From JAMHWF01 sp048500255 (GTDB taxonomy: Bacteria; Pseudomonadota; Gammaproteobacteria; Burkholderiales; Burkholderiaceae_C), in the NCBI GenBank assembly GCA_048500255.1, contig JASNYH010000002.1, positions 186,001 to 250,000 of the forward strand: a stretch of DNA of 64,000 bases, written 5' to 3'. The translations under genes were made by a program, and so were the position numbers. Of this stretch, positions 17,847-26,096 are shown piece after piece (positions within the stretch are counted from its first letter, which is position 1; every line of letters begins with the position of its first letter). The notes below the pieces were generated by a model. That model did no database searches. It had not been told where the DNA came from and saw nothing but the letters and a program-made list of their open reading frames with translations.

Positions 17847-19385
17847 TCAGCGCGCGAAGAGCGCGCCGTGCCGCTCGCGCAGCAGGTTCTTCTGCACCTT
17901 GCCCATCGCATTGCGCGGCAGCTCGTCGACGACGAAGGCCTGCTTGGGCACCTTGAAGTTGGCGATGCGCTCCTTCAGCGCGGCGACGACGGCCGCTCCG
18001 TCGAGCGCGGTGCCCGGCCGTCGCACGACGACGGCGACGACGGCCTCGCCGAAGTCGGGGTGCGGCACGCCGACGACGGCGCTCTCGGCGACGCCCGGCA
18101 TCTCGTTGATGTAGCCCTCGACCTCGGCCGGATAGACGTTGTAGCCGCCGCTGATGATCAGGTCCTTGCTGCGGCCGACGATCGTTACGTAGCCGCGCGG
18201 GTCGCAGCGGCCGACGTCGCCCGTCTTGAACCAGCGCGTGCCGTCGGCGTCGACGCTGAACTCTTCCCTGGTCTTCTCGGGCATGCCCCAGTAGCCGGCG
18301 AACACGTTGGGCCCGGCGACCTCGATGTTGCCGATCTCGTCGACGGGGCAGGGGCGCGCCTGGTCGCCGACGACGCGCACCTGCACGTCGGGCAGCGGCC
18401 GGCCCACGGTGCCGCCGACGCGTTCGCCGTCGGCGGCGCGGCATGGGTTGGACGTCAGCATGATCGTCTCGCTCATGCCGTAGCGCTCCAGGATCGTGTG
18501 GCCGGTGCGCTCGCGGAACGCATCGAACGTCTCGATCAGCAGCGGCGCCGAGCCGCTGATGAAGAGGCGCATGTGCGAGCAGGCCTCGCGCGTGAGGCCC
18601 GGCTCGCCGAGCAGCCGCACGTAGAGCGTGGGCACGCCCATGAAGACGGTGGCGCGCGGCAGGTTCGCGATCACGGTGATCGGGTCGAACTTCGCCAGCC
18701 AGATCATCCGGCTGCCGTTGAGCAGCGCGCCGTGGCTCGCGACGAACAGGCCGTGCACATGGAAGATGGGCAGCGCGTGGATCAGCACGTCGCCCGGCTG
18801 CCAGTCCCAGTAGTCCTTGAGCACCCGTGCGTTCGACAGCAGGTTGCCGTGCGTCAGCATCGCGCCCTTGCTGCGGCCCGTCGTGCCCGAGGTGTAGAGG
18901 ATGCAGGCGAGGTCGTCGGCGCTCTTGGCGGCGGGCGTGTGCGCGTCGCTCATCTGCGCCGCGCGGTCGAGCAGCGTGCCGCTGCGGTCGTCGTCGAGCG
19001 TGAACACGTTGCGCGTGCCGGCGGCGAAGGCCAGCTTGCTGACCCACGGAAAGCTCGCGCCGGTGCACACGACGACGGCCGGCGCGGCGTTCTCGATGAA
19101 GTAGGCGAGCTCGCTCTCTCGATACGCCGTGTTCAGCGGCAGGTAGACATGGCCGGCGCGCAGCGTCGCCAGGTAGAGCATCAGCGCCTCGACCGACTTC
19201 TCGGTCTGCACGGCGACGCGCGACGCCGGCGGCAGCTCGAGCGAGGCGAGCAGGTTGGCGAGCATCGCCGTGCCGCGCTCGAGGTCGCGCCAGGTGTAGG
19301 CGAGGCCCGAGTCGGTTTCGATGGCGGTGCCGTCGAGCTCGGCGGGAAACGCAGCGCGCAGCGCGCTAAAGAGGTTCTGGGTCAT
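17847..19385 (-). CDS. matB: malonyl-CoA synthetase (MatB-type acyl-CoA synthetase)
   Basis: A 512-residue ANL-superfamily enzyme that ligates malonate to CoA using ATP. Adenylation motifs are intact: YTSGTTGRSKG at 164-174, YGMSETIMLTSNPC, the hinge region FKTGDVGRCDPRGYVTIVGR, ISGGYNVYP, and the catalytic lysine motif AMGKVQK near the C terminus. The shortness (about 510 residues) and YGMSET context match malonyl-CoA synthetases rather than long-chain ligases. The malonate assignment is strengthened by the malonyl-CoA decarboxylase gene (20497-21834) on the same strand. The start MTQNLF at 19385 was chosen over a non-ATG start five codons upstream. Confidence 0.88.
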   Translation of the reverse strand: MTQNLFSALRAAFPAELDGTAIETDSGLAYTWRDLERGTAMLANLLASLELPPASRVAVQTEKSVEALMLYLATLRAGHVYLPLNTAYRESELAYFIENAAPAVVVCTGASFPWVSKLAFAAGTRNVFTLDDDRSGTLLDRAAQMSDAHTPAAKSADDLACILYTSGTTGRSKGAMLTHGNLLSNARVLKDYWDWQPGDVLIHALPIFHVHGLFVASHGALLNGSRMIWLAKFDPITVIANLPRATVFMGVPTLYVRLLGEPGLTREACSHMRLFISGSAPLLIETFDAFRERTGHTILERYGMSETIMLTSNPCRAADGERVGGTVGRPLPDVQVRVVGDQARPCPVDEIGNIEVAGPNVFAGYWGMPEKTREEFSVDADGTRWFKTGDVGRCDPRGYVTIVGRSKDLIISGGYNVYPAEVEGYINEMPGVAESAVVGVPHPDFGEAVVAVVVRRPGTALDGAAVVAALKERIANFKVPKQAFVVDELPRNAMGKVQKNLLRERHGALFAR

Positions 19386-19464
19386 CGAACGTACTGCCAC
19401 AGGATGACGACGCCCGCGACGCGGCGCGCGCGCCGCGGGGGCGGAAAGGGACGAGGACGCGCCG

Positions 19465-20445
19465 TCAGTCGAGCTTGGCGCCCGACGCCTTGGCGACCTC
19501 GCTCCAGCGCTTGACTTCGCTCGAGATGAACTTGCCGAAGGCCTCGCCGGTGAGCGTGGGCGTTTCGGAGCCGATGTTCGTCCACTGCTCCTTGATTTCG
19601 GGCGTGTTGAGCGCCTTCGTCAGCTCGGCCGTCATGCGGTCGAGCGCCGCCTTGGGCGTTCCCTTGGGCGCCCACAGGCCGTACCAGGTCGACACCTGGT
19701 AGGTCGGCACGCCGGCCTCGGTGCTGGTCGGGATGCCGGGGAAGCCCGGCGCGCGCTTGTCGTTGGCCACGGCCAGCGGCTTGATGCGGCCGGCCTTGAT
19801 GTGCGCGGCCGACGAGCCGAGACCGTCGAACATGACGTCGACCTGGCCGGCGATCAGGTCCTGCAGCGCCGGGCCCGCGCCGCGGTAGGGGATGTGCGTG
19901 ATGAACGTCTTGGTCTGCAACTTGAACAGCTCGCCGGCCAGGTGGTGCGACGTGCCGTTGCCGGCCGAGCCGTAGTTGACCTTGCCCGGGTTCTTGCGCA
20001 CGAAGTCGAGGAAGCTCTTCAAGTCGTTGACCGGCACCTTGGCCGGATTGACGACGACGACTTGCGGCACGAGCGAGATCAGGCCCACCGGCACGAGATC
20101 GGTCTCGAGGTTGTAGTCGAGCTTGGGATACATCGACGGCGCGATCGTGTGGTGCACGGCGCCGACGAAGAAGGTGTAGCCGTCGGGCGCGGCGCGCGCC
20201 GCGAGGCCGGCGCCCACCGTGCCGCCGGCGCCGCCCCTGTTGTCGATGATGAACTGCTGGCCGAGCTGCTTGGTGAGCTGCGCCGACAGCGGCCGCGCGA
20301 ACGCGTCGGTGCCGCCGCCGGCCGGAAACGGCACGATCAGCGTCACCGGCCGCGTCGGCCATGCGGCTTGCGCCATCGCCAGCGGAGCGGCCAGTGCGAG
20401 CGTCGTCGCCGCGGCCAGGGTGCGGATGCAGGTTCTGCGGGTCAT
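19465..20445 (-). CDS. tripartite tricarboxylate transporter binding protein (Bug family)
   Basis: Protein of 326 residues with a signal peptide (MTRRTCIRTLAAATTLALA, cleavage near AMAQ) and the Bug/TctC fold: AWPTRPVTLIVPFPAGGGTD, then IDNRGGAGGTVGA, PDGYTFFVG, and YGSAGNGTSHH near residue 160. Bug proteins bind carboxylates and similar anions for TctAB transporters or act as sensors. No TctA or TctB membrane genes are nearby, which is common for Bug genes in Burkholderiales. Its place between malonyl-CoA synthetase and decarboxylase genes suggests malonate as ligand; this is inference. Confidence 0.9.
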   Translation of the reverse strand: MTRRTCIRTLAAATTLALAAPLAMAQAAWPTRPVTLIVPFPAGGGTDAFARPLSAQLTKQLGQQFIIDNRGGAGGTVGAGLAARAAPDGYTFFVGAVHHTIAPSMYPKLDYNLETDLVPVGLISLVPQVVVVNPAKVPVNDLKSFLDFVRKNPGKVNYGSAGNGTSHHLAGELFKLQTKTFITHIPYRGAGPALQDLIAGQVDVMFDGLGSSAAHIKAGRIKPLAVANDKRAPGFPGIPTSTEAGVPTYQVSTWYGLWAPKGTPKAALDRMTAELTKALNTPEIKEQWTNIGSETPTLTGEAFGKFISSEVKRWSEVAKASGAKLD

Positions 20446-20496
20446 GGGGTTTGCCTCCTCCGGGCCAGTGGCCGATTCTTGATGCGCATGCTCGAG

Positions 20497-21834
20497 TCAG
20501 AGCTGCTTCGCGATGCGTCGCGCGGTGACGACTTCGCCGTGGGCGAAGCGCTCGTGATTGTCTTCGACTTCGCTCAGGTCGTAGAGATAGTTCACCATGA
20601 TGCCGAGCGACTGCTTGAACCCCTTGCGCGAGAGGTCGGCGGCCCAGTTCAGCCGCTCCAGGCGCGCGCCGTTGCCGAGGTGGAACTTGGCCACCGGATC
20701 CCCGCCAGGCAGCGCCGAGTCGTGCGCGAGATAGAAGCCCGCGAGCGTGAGCAGTGCGTCGCGCTCGGCGGCGTCGACGCCATCGGGCGTGAAGGCGCCG
20801 GCGAGCGATGCCAGCTCGGCGCCGCGGCGTTGCGCGAGCAGTGCGCGCGCCGCAACGGCGCGCTCGGCCGCGCGCAGCGGCAGCCCGCCGCGCTCGATCT
20901 GCTGCTGCGAGCGGCGCAGCAGCCAGTCGGTGAAGCCGGGGATTGGCGACAGCGTGCAGAAGCTGCGCAGCGATGGCAGCTCGCGCTGCAGCTGCTCGGC
21001 CACGCGCTTGATCAGGAAGTTGCCGAGCGAGACGCCGCGCAGCCCCGGCTGGCAGTTGCTGATCGAATAGAACGCCGCCACCTTGAAGCGGCGCTCGTCG
21101 TCGCAGGGCGCCGACTGCTTGTCGATCAGCGGGCCGATCGCCGCCGGCATGTCGGGCACGAGCGCGACCTCGACGAAGATCAGCGGCTCGCCGGGCAGCT
21201 GCGGATGGAAGAAGGCGAAGCAGCGGCGGTCGGGCTGCAGACGGCGCCGCAGGTCGGCCCAGCCGTCGATGGCGTGCACCGCCTCGTGGTGGATGATCTT
21301 TTCGAGCAGCGCCGCACTGGATCGCCAGTCGACCTGTTCCAACTGCAGGAAGCCGGCGTTGAACCACGAGCCCAGCAGATGCAGGAAGTCGGCCTCGACG
21401 GCCGCAAGCGCGGACCGCGAGCGCAGCGCATCGAGCAGCACGCGGCGCAGCGCGACGATGAGCGCCGTGCCGCCGGGCGCGCGGCTCAGGCGCCGCAACA
21501 GCTCCTGGCGCGGTGGTTCGGCCGCCGCGGTGAGCGTGATGAGGTGCGCCGCCGTCGGCTCGGCGGCGTAGCGCTGGGCGGCTTCGAGCACGCGCGCCCG
21601 GTCGGGCGCGAAGTCGCGGTCGAGGATGGCGCAGAACTCGATCCAATCGTCGGGCGGCAGGCGCGCCAGATCGGCGAGCACTTCGGCGGCGATCGCCACG
21701 CTGTTGGCTTCGCCGCGCTCCGACAGCAGCCGGCGCGAGTCGCGCACGGCACGCTCGAGCTGACGCGCGCGCTCGCGCGGCGCGCTGACGGGGGTGTCGC
21801 TGGCGTAGCGGCGGAGTCGGGGCAGCGAGAACAT
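20497..21834 (-). CDS. matA: malonyl-CoA decarboxylase
   Basis: Protein of 445 residues matching the MCD family along its length: an N-terminal helical domain (residues about 1-170) and a C-terminal catalytic domain of GNAT-like fold. Diagnostic stretches are KIIHHEAVHAIDGWADLRRR, CFAFFHPQLPGEPLIFVEVAL, FYSISNCQPGLRGVSLGNFL and FHLGNGARLERLNW with NYLYDL near the end. The conserved His-Pro-x-Leu-Pro and Ser-Ile-Ser-Asn-Cys-Gln segments, which line the active site, are intact. It converts malonyl-CoA to acetyl-CoA and CO2. With matB it allows growth on malonate. No MatR-type regulator is in the window. Confidence 0.93.
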   Translation of the reverse strand: MFSLPRLRRYASDTPVSAPRERARQLERAVRDSRRLLSERGEANSVAIAAEVLADLARLPPDDWIEFCAILDRDFAPDRARVLEAAQRYAAEPTAAHLITLTAAAEPPRQELLRRLSRAPGGTALIVALRRVLLDALRSRSALAAVEADFLHLLGSWFNAGFLQLEQVDWRSSAALLEKIIHHEAVHAIDGWADLRRRLQPDRRCFAFFHPQLPGEPLIFVEVALVPDMPAAIGPLIDKQSAPCDDERRFKVAAFYSISNCQPGLRGVSLGNFLIKRVAEQLQRELPSLRSFCTLSPIPGFTDWLLRRSQQQIERGGLPLRAAERAVAARALLAQRRGAELASLAGAFTPDGVDAAERDALLTLAGFYLAHDSALPGGDPVAKFHLGNGARLERLNWAADLSRKGFKQSLGIMVNYLYDLSEVEDNHERFAHGEVVTARRIAKQL

Positions 21835-21909
21835 CGTGTCGTCGACGGCGGCAGTGGCGGCGCCCGGCGAAGAATAGCCGCGGCGCCGCGGTCGCGGACA
21901 GCCCCCGCC

Positions 21910-21915
21910 TAAAAT
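21910..21915 (+). promoter_or_regulatory. -10-like element before mnmG
   Basis: TAAAAT followed by TGCC lies 38 bases before the mnmG ATG, in the 119-base divergent gap to matA. It matches five of six -10 bases; no matching -35 is apparent. It is the only A/T-rich hexamer in that gap. Confidence 0.4.
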
Positions 21916-21953
21916 TGCCGGCTGCCGAACGGGGTCGTCGGCGCGAGCGAGCG

Positions 21954-23936
21954 ATGCGCTATCCCAAGGATTTCGACGTGCTGGTGGTGGGCGGCGGTCA
22001 TGCCGGGGCCGAAGCCGCGCTCGCCGCTGCGCGCATGGGCTGCTCGACGCTGCTGCTGACGCACAACATCGAGACGCTCGGCCAGATGAGCTGCAATCCG
22101 TCGATCGGCGGCATCGGCAAGGGCCATCTCGTCAAGGAGATCGACGCGCTCGGCGGTGCGATGGCGCGCGCGACGGACGAGGCGGGTATCCAGTTCCGCA
22201 TCCTCAACAGCTCGAAGGGGCCGGCCGTGCGCGCCACGCGCGCCCAGGCCGACCGCGTGCTGTACCGCGCGGCGATCCGTCGACGCATCGAGCACCAGCC
22301 CAACCTGCTCGTGTTTCAGCAGGCCGTCGACGACTTGATGGTTGAAGACGACCGCGTGGTCGGCGTTGTAACGAAAGTGGGCATACGCTTTCATGCGTAC
22401 GCGGTAGTGCTGACGGCGGGCACCTTCCTCGACGGCCGCATCCACGTCGGCCTCGAGAACCACAGCGCCGGCCGCGCCGGCGACCCGCCGTCGATCCGGT
22501 TGTCGGCCCGGCTCAAGGAGCTGAAATTGCCGCAGGGCCGGCTGAAGACGGGCACGCCGCCGCGCCTCGACGGGCGCACGATCGACTATGTCAAGCTCGT
22601 CGAGCAGCCGGGCGACGTCGATCCGGTGCCGGTGTTCAGCTTCCTCGGCGACGCGTCGGAACACCCGCGCCAGCTGCCGTGCTGGATCACGCACACGACG
22701 GCGCGCACGCACGACATCATCCGCAGCGGCTTCGACCGCAGCCCGATGTTCACCGGCGTGATCGAGGGCGTGGGCCCGCGCTACTGCCCGAGTATCGAGG
22801 ACAAGATCAACCGCTTTGCCGACAAGGCGAGCCACCAGATCTTTCTCGAGCCCGAGGGTCTGACGACGCACGAGGTCTATCCGAATGGCATCTCGACCTC
22901 GCTGCCGTTCGATATCCAGCTCGCCGCCGTGCACTCGATCCCCGGCCTGGAGGCGGCGCACATCCTGCGCCCCGGCTACGCCATCGAGTACGACTACTTC
23001 GATCCGCAGGCGCTGCGGCCGAGCTTCGAGACGCAGTCGATCCGCGGCCTGTATTTCGCCGGCCAGATCAACGGCACGACGGGCTACGAGGAAGCGGCGG
23101 CGCAGGGGCTGTATGCCGGCGCCAATGCCGCGCTGCAGGTGCTGGGCCGCGAGCCTTGGGTGCCGGGGCGCGCCGATGCCTACCTGGGCGTGCTGATCGA
23201 CGACCTGATCACCAAGGGCGTCAGCGAGCCGTATCGCATGTTCACCAGCCGCGCCGAATACCGGCTGCAGCTGCGCGAAGACAACGCCGACCTGCGGCTG
23301 ACGGAGCAGGGGCGCCGGCTCGGTCTGGTCGACGACGCGCGCTGGGACGCCTATTGCCGCAAGCGCGATGCGCTGGCGCGGCAGGTCGAGCGGCTGCGCT
23401 CGACCTGGGTCCACCCGGGCATTGCCGACGCGGCGCTGACCCAAAAGCATCTCGGCCAGCCGTTGGAGCGCGAGTACAACCTGGCCGATCTGCTGCGCCG
23501 CCCCGGCGTCGGCTACGACCAGGTGGCGGCGCTGGCGTCGGCCGCGCGAGCCGATGTCGACGTTTCACGTGAAACGCTGCGCGCCGAACTCGGCACGGCG
23601 CTGGCCGATGCCGTCATTGCGCAGGCCGAGATCGGCATCCGCTACGCCGGATATATCGATCGCCAGCGCGACGAGGTCGAGCGCGCCGCCGGCTACGAGC
23701 AGCTGCGGCTGCCGGCCGATTTCGACTATGCCGCCATCCCGGCGCTGTCGATCGAAGTGCGGCAGAAGCTGGCGCGTCAGCGCCCCGAGACGCTGGGCCA
23801 GGCGTCGCGCATTTCGGGTGTCACGCCGGCGGCCATCTCGCTGCTGCTGATCCACCTGAAGAAGAGCCGCCGCGGCGGTGCGGCGGCTCCGGCCGTCGGC
23901 GGCGGCGATGGCGCGCGCTCCGGCACGGCCGGCTGA
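21954..23936 (+). CDS. mnmG: tRNA uridine-5-carboxymethylaminomethyl modification enzyme MnmG
   Basis: Protein of 660 residues, full length for the family. The FAD dinucleotide-binding motif GGGHAGAE is at 13-20, the family signature SCNPSIGGIGKGHLV at 46-60, and the second signature GLYFAGQINGTTGYEEA lies near residue 365. With MnmE it installs the cmnm5 group at tRNA wobble uridine 34. The start MRYPKDF was chosen because the family begins there; an in-frame ATG 13 codons upstream is possible. The coding sequence contains a perfect parS-like palindrome at 23561-23576. It heads the mnmG-rsmG-lysE-parAB cluster and overlaps rsmG. Confidence 0.97.
   Translation: MRYPKDFDVLVVGGGHAGAEAALAAARMGCSTLLLTHNIETLGQMSCNPSIGGIGKGHLVKEIDALGGAMARATDEAGIQFRILNSSKGPAVRATRAQADRVLYRAAIRRRIEHQPNLLVFQQAVDDLMVEDDRVVGVVTKVGIRFHAYAVVLTAGTFLDGRIHVGLENHSAGRAGDPPSIRLSARLKELKLPQGRLKTGTPPRLDGRTIDYVKLVEQPGDVDPVPVFSFLGDASEHPRQLPCWITHTTARTHDIIRSGFDRSPMFTGVIEGVGPRYCPSIEDKINRFADKASHQIFLEPEGLTTHEVYPNGISTSLPFDIQLAAVHSIPGLEAAHILRPGYAIEYDYFDPQALRPSFETQSIRGLYFAGQINGTTGYEEAAAQGLYAGANAALQVLGREPWVPGRADAYLGVLIDDLITKGVSEPYRMFTSRAEYRLQLREDNADLRLTEQGRRLGLVDDARWDAYCRKRDALARQVERLRSTWVHPGIADAALTQKHLGQPLEREYNLADLLRRPGVGYDQVAALASAARADVDVSRETLRAELGTALADAVIAQAEIGIRYAGYIDRQRDEVERAAGYEQLRLPADFDYAAIPALSIEVRQKLARQRPETLGQASRISGVTPAAISLLLIHLKKSRRGGAAAPAVGGGDGARSGTAG
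23561..23576. other. parS centromere site (inside mnmG)
   Basis: CGTTTCACGTGAAACG is a perfect 16-bp palindrome whose inner 14 bases (GTTTCACGTGAAAC) match the widely conserved chromosomal ParB-binding parS consensus exactly; only the outermost bases differ from TGTTTCACGTGAAACA. It lies 1.75 kb upstream of parA and 3.1 kb upstream of parB, the usual origin-proximal location. ParB is expected to bind here, load as a CTP-dependent clamp and spread. This implies the window is near the replication origin. Confidence 0.9.
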
Positions 23937-24570
23937 CGCCGCCGGCGCTCTCGACGCCGGCGCGGCGGCGCTCGGCTGTGCGCTCGGCGCGGCACAGCGC
24001 CAGGCGCTGCTCGACTACCTCGCGCTGCTCGTCAAGTGGAACCGCGTCTACAACCTGACGGCGGTGCGCGATCCGCTCGCGATGGTGACGCAGCACCTGC
24101 TCGACAGCCTGGCTGTCGTCGCGCCGCTGCAGCGCCGGCTCGGCGAGGCGCCGGCGCGCTTGCTCGATGTGGGCAGCGGCGCCGGGCTGCCCGGCGTCGT
24201 CGTCGCAGCGCTGCTGCCGCAGATCGACGTCACCTGCGCCGACGCCGTCGGCAAGAAGTCGAGCTTCGTGCGCGAAGTCGCCGGCGCGCTGCGGCTGGTG
24301 AACCTGCACGCGGTGCACGCACGCGTCGAAACGCTGGAAGCGCCGCCGTTCGACGTCATCACGGCGCGTGCCTTCGCGTCGCTGGCCGATTTCGTCACGC
24401 CGACGCGACGCCACCTCGCGGCCGGCGGTGTTTGGATGGCGATGAAGGGCAGGGCGCCTGCCGACGAGATCGCCGCGCTGCCGGCGGACATCGACGTGTT
24501 CCACGTGGAACCGCTGGCGGTGCCGGGTCTCGATGCCGAGCGTTGCCTGGTCTGGATGCGACGCCGATGA
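23908..24570 (+). CDS. rsmG: 16S rRNA (guanine-527-N7) methyltransferase RsmG
   Basis: Protein of 220 residues. After an Ala-rich N terminus it reads LLVKWNRVYNLTAVRDP, then the SAM-binding motif LLDVGSGAGLPGVV and VGKKSSFVREV, all typical of RsmG (GidB), which methylates G527 of 16S rRNA. The ATG at 23908 overlaps the mnmG 3' end by 29 bases; a GTG at 23878 would add ten residues. The tail DIDVFHVEPLAVPGL overlaps a parS-like palindrome in the DNA. It forms the conserved mnmG-rsmG pair. Confidence 0.93.
   Translation: MARAPARPADAAGALDAGAAALGCALGAAQRQALLDYLALLVKWNRVYNLTAVRDPLAMVTQHLLDSLAVVAPLQRRLGEAPARLLDVGSGAGLPGVVVAALLPQIDVTCADAVGKKSSFVREVAGALRLVNLHAVHARVETLEAPPFDVITARAFASLADFVTPTRRHLAAGGVWMAMKGRAPADEIAALPADIDVFHVEPLAVPGLDAERCLVWMRRR
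24497..24512. other. degenerate parS-like palindrome (inside rsmG)
   Basis: TGTTCCACGTGGAACC contains a 14-bp perfect palindrome (GTTCCACGTGGAAC) that differs from the parS core by a symmetric pair of substitutions. Position 5 of parS tolerates C in several species, but the matching G is less usual. It lies 0.9 kb from the perfect site, so it may be a weaker second ParB site, or it may simply reflect the codons for the conserved VFHVEP peptide. Confidence 0.4.
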
Positions 24571-24678
24571 GCCGCCGCACGCGACCGCCGCTGGGATTTG
24601 CGCTACGCTGCGCGCCGCGGCGCAAGGGTGTCGGGGGCTCCGGTTCCGACGCGCCGCCTTCTACCTCGACTGGAGCTC

Positions 24679-25290
24679 ATGCTCGGTATCGCTGACTACG
24701 GCGCCTTCTGCGCCGCCATCCTGGTGTTCCTCGCCTTGCCCGGGCCGGGCACGTTCGCCCTGCTGGCGTCGACCGGCCAGGGGGGTCTGCGGGCCGGCGC
24801 CGCGGCGACGTTCGGCGTCATCGTCGGTGACCAGATCCTGCTGTGGTGCGCCGTCGCCGGCGTGGCGGCGCTGCTCGCCGGGCATCCGGCGTGGTTCCGC
24901 GCGATCCAGTACGCCGGCGCCGCCTACCTCGCCTGGGTCGGCCTGCGGCTCATCGTCGCGCGCGGGGCGGCGGCCCGGCCAGTGCGCATCGCGCCGCGCC
25001 ACTATGCGCGCCAAGCGCTGACGATCACGCTGCTCAACCCGAAGGCGATCGTGTTCTACATGGCCTTCTTTCCACTGTTCATCGATCCGGCGACGCACCG
25101 CGGCGCCGTCACCTTCGCCGCGATGGCGGCGACGATCGCCGTGCTGACGCTGGCCTACGGCCTGGCGCTGTGCGCGCTCGCGCACGTCGTCGCCGCTCGC
25201 GTGAGGGCTCACCAGCGGCTGGCGCGGCGCCTCGAACAGCTGGCCGGCGTGTGCTTGGTCGGCTTCGGCATCCGGCTCGGCACGCAATAG
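24679..25290 (+). CDS. LysE family amino-acid exporter
   Basis: Protein of 203 residues with about six membrane segments. It starts MLGIADYGAFCAAILVFLALPGPGTFALLAST, the usual LysE/RhtB opening with the conserved PGP motif. A central NPKA motif (LLNPKAIVFYMAFFPLFID) is present at about residues 116-135. The family exports basic or neutral amino acids and derivatives through the inner membrane; the substrate is not predictable. The ATG at 24679 is preceded by GGAG. A LysE gene between rsmG and parA is a recurrent arrangement in Burkholderiales. Confidence 0.9.
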   Translation: MLGIADYGAFCAAILVFLALPGPGTFALLASTGQGGLRAGAAATFGVIVGDQILLWCAVAGVAALLAGHPAWFRAIQYAGAAYLAWVGLRLIVARGAAARPVRIAPRHYARQALTITLLNPKAIVFYMAFFPLFIDPATHRGAVTFAAMAATIAVLTLAYGLALCALAHVVAARVRAHQRLARRLEQLAGVCLVGFGIRLGTQ

Positions 25291-25312
25291 AAACAGAGGG
25301 ACACGACGCGGC

Positions 25313-26083
25313 ATGGCACGCATCTTTTGCATCGCGAACCAGAAGGGCGGCGTCGGCAAGACGACGACAACGGTCAATCTGGCGGCCGGGCTGGCGCGCG
25401 TCGGCCAGCGCGTGCTCGTCGTCGACCTCGACCCGCAAGGTAATGCCACCATGGGCTCTGGGGTTGACAAGCGCTCACTTACTTTGAGCGTTTACGACGT
25501 ACTGCTGGAAGCGGCCAGCGTGGCCGAGGTCCGCCGGGGCAGCCCCAAGGGCGGCTACGACGTGCTGCCGGCCAACCGCGAACTTGCCGGCGCCGAAGTC
25601 GAACTCGTCGACCTCGAGCGGCGCGACAAGCGGCTGAAGGCGGCGCTGGCGACGGTACAGAACGACTATGACTTCATCCTGATCGATTGTCCCCCTTCGC
25701 TCAGCCTGCTCACGCTCAACGGCCTGTGCTCGGCGCACGGCGTGATCGTGCCGATGCAGTGCGAATACTTCGCGCTCGAGGGGCTGAGCGACCTGGTCAA
25801 CACGATCAAGCAGGTGCACGCCAACCTGAACCCGGACTTGCAGATCATCGGCCTGCTGCGCGTCATGTTCGATCCGCGCATCACACTGCAGCAGCAGGTG
25901 AGCGAGCAGTTGAAGTCGCACTTCGGCGCCAAGGTGTTCGACACCGTCATTCCGCGCAATGTGCGGCTGGCCGAGGCGCCGAGCTATGGCATGCCGGGCG
26001 TCGTGTTCGACCCGGGCTCCAAGGGCGCGCAGGCCTTCGTCGAGTTCGCGCACGAGATGGTGCGCCGCCTCGATTCGATGTGA
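25313..26083 (+). CDS. parA: chromosome partitioning ATPase ParA
   Basis: Protein of 256 residues. The deviant Walker A motif KGGVGKTTT is at 11-19, with DLDPQGNAT as the A-prime motif and ILIDCPPSLS as Walker B. There is no N-terminal HTH, so it is the short chromosomal Soj/ParA type. It forms ATP-dependent dimers on DNA that pull ParB-parS complexes apart after replication. The start is preceded by GAGGG. It is followed by an alpha/beta hydrolase gene and then parB, with parS in mnmG upstream. A short run of atypical AT-ending codons with an inverted repeat occurs at about 25456-25492. Confidence 0.96.
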   Translation: MARIFCIANQKGGVGKTTTTVNLAAGLARVGQRVLVVDLDPQGNATMGSGVDKRSLTLSVYDVLLEAASVAEVRRGSPKGGYDVLPANRELAGAEVELVDLERRDKRLKAALATVQNDYDFILIDCPPSLSLLTLNGLCSAHGVIVPMQCEYFALEGLSDLVNTIKQVHANLNPDLQIIGLLRVMFDPRITLQQQVSEQLKSHFGAKVFDTVIPRNVRLAEAPSYGMPGVVFDPGSKGAQAFVEFAHEMVRRLDSM

Positions 26084-26096
26084 GCCGCGCAGCGTG

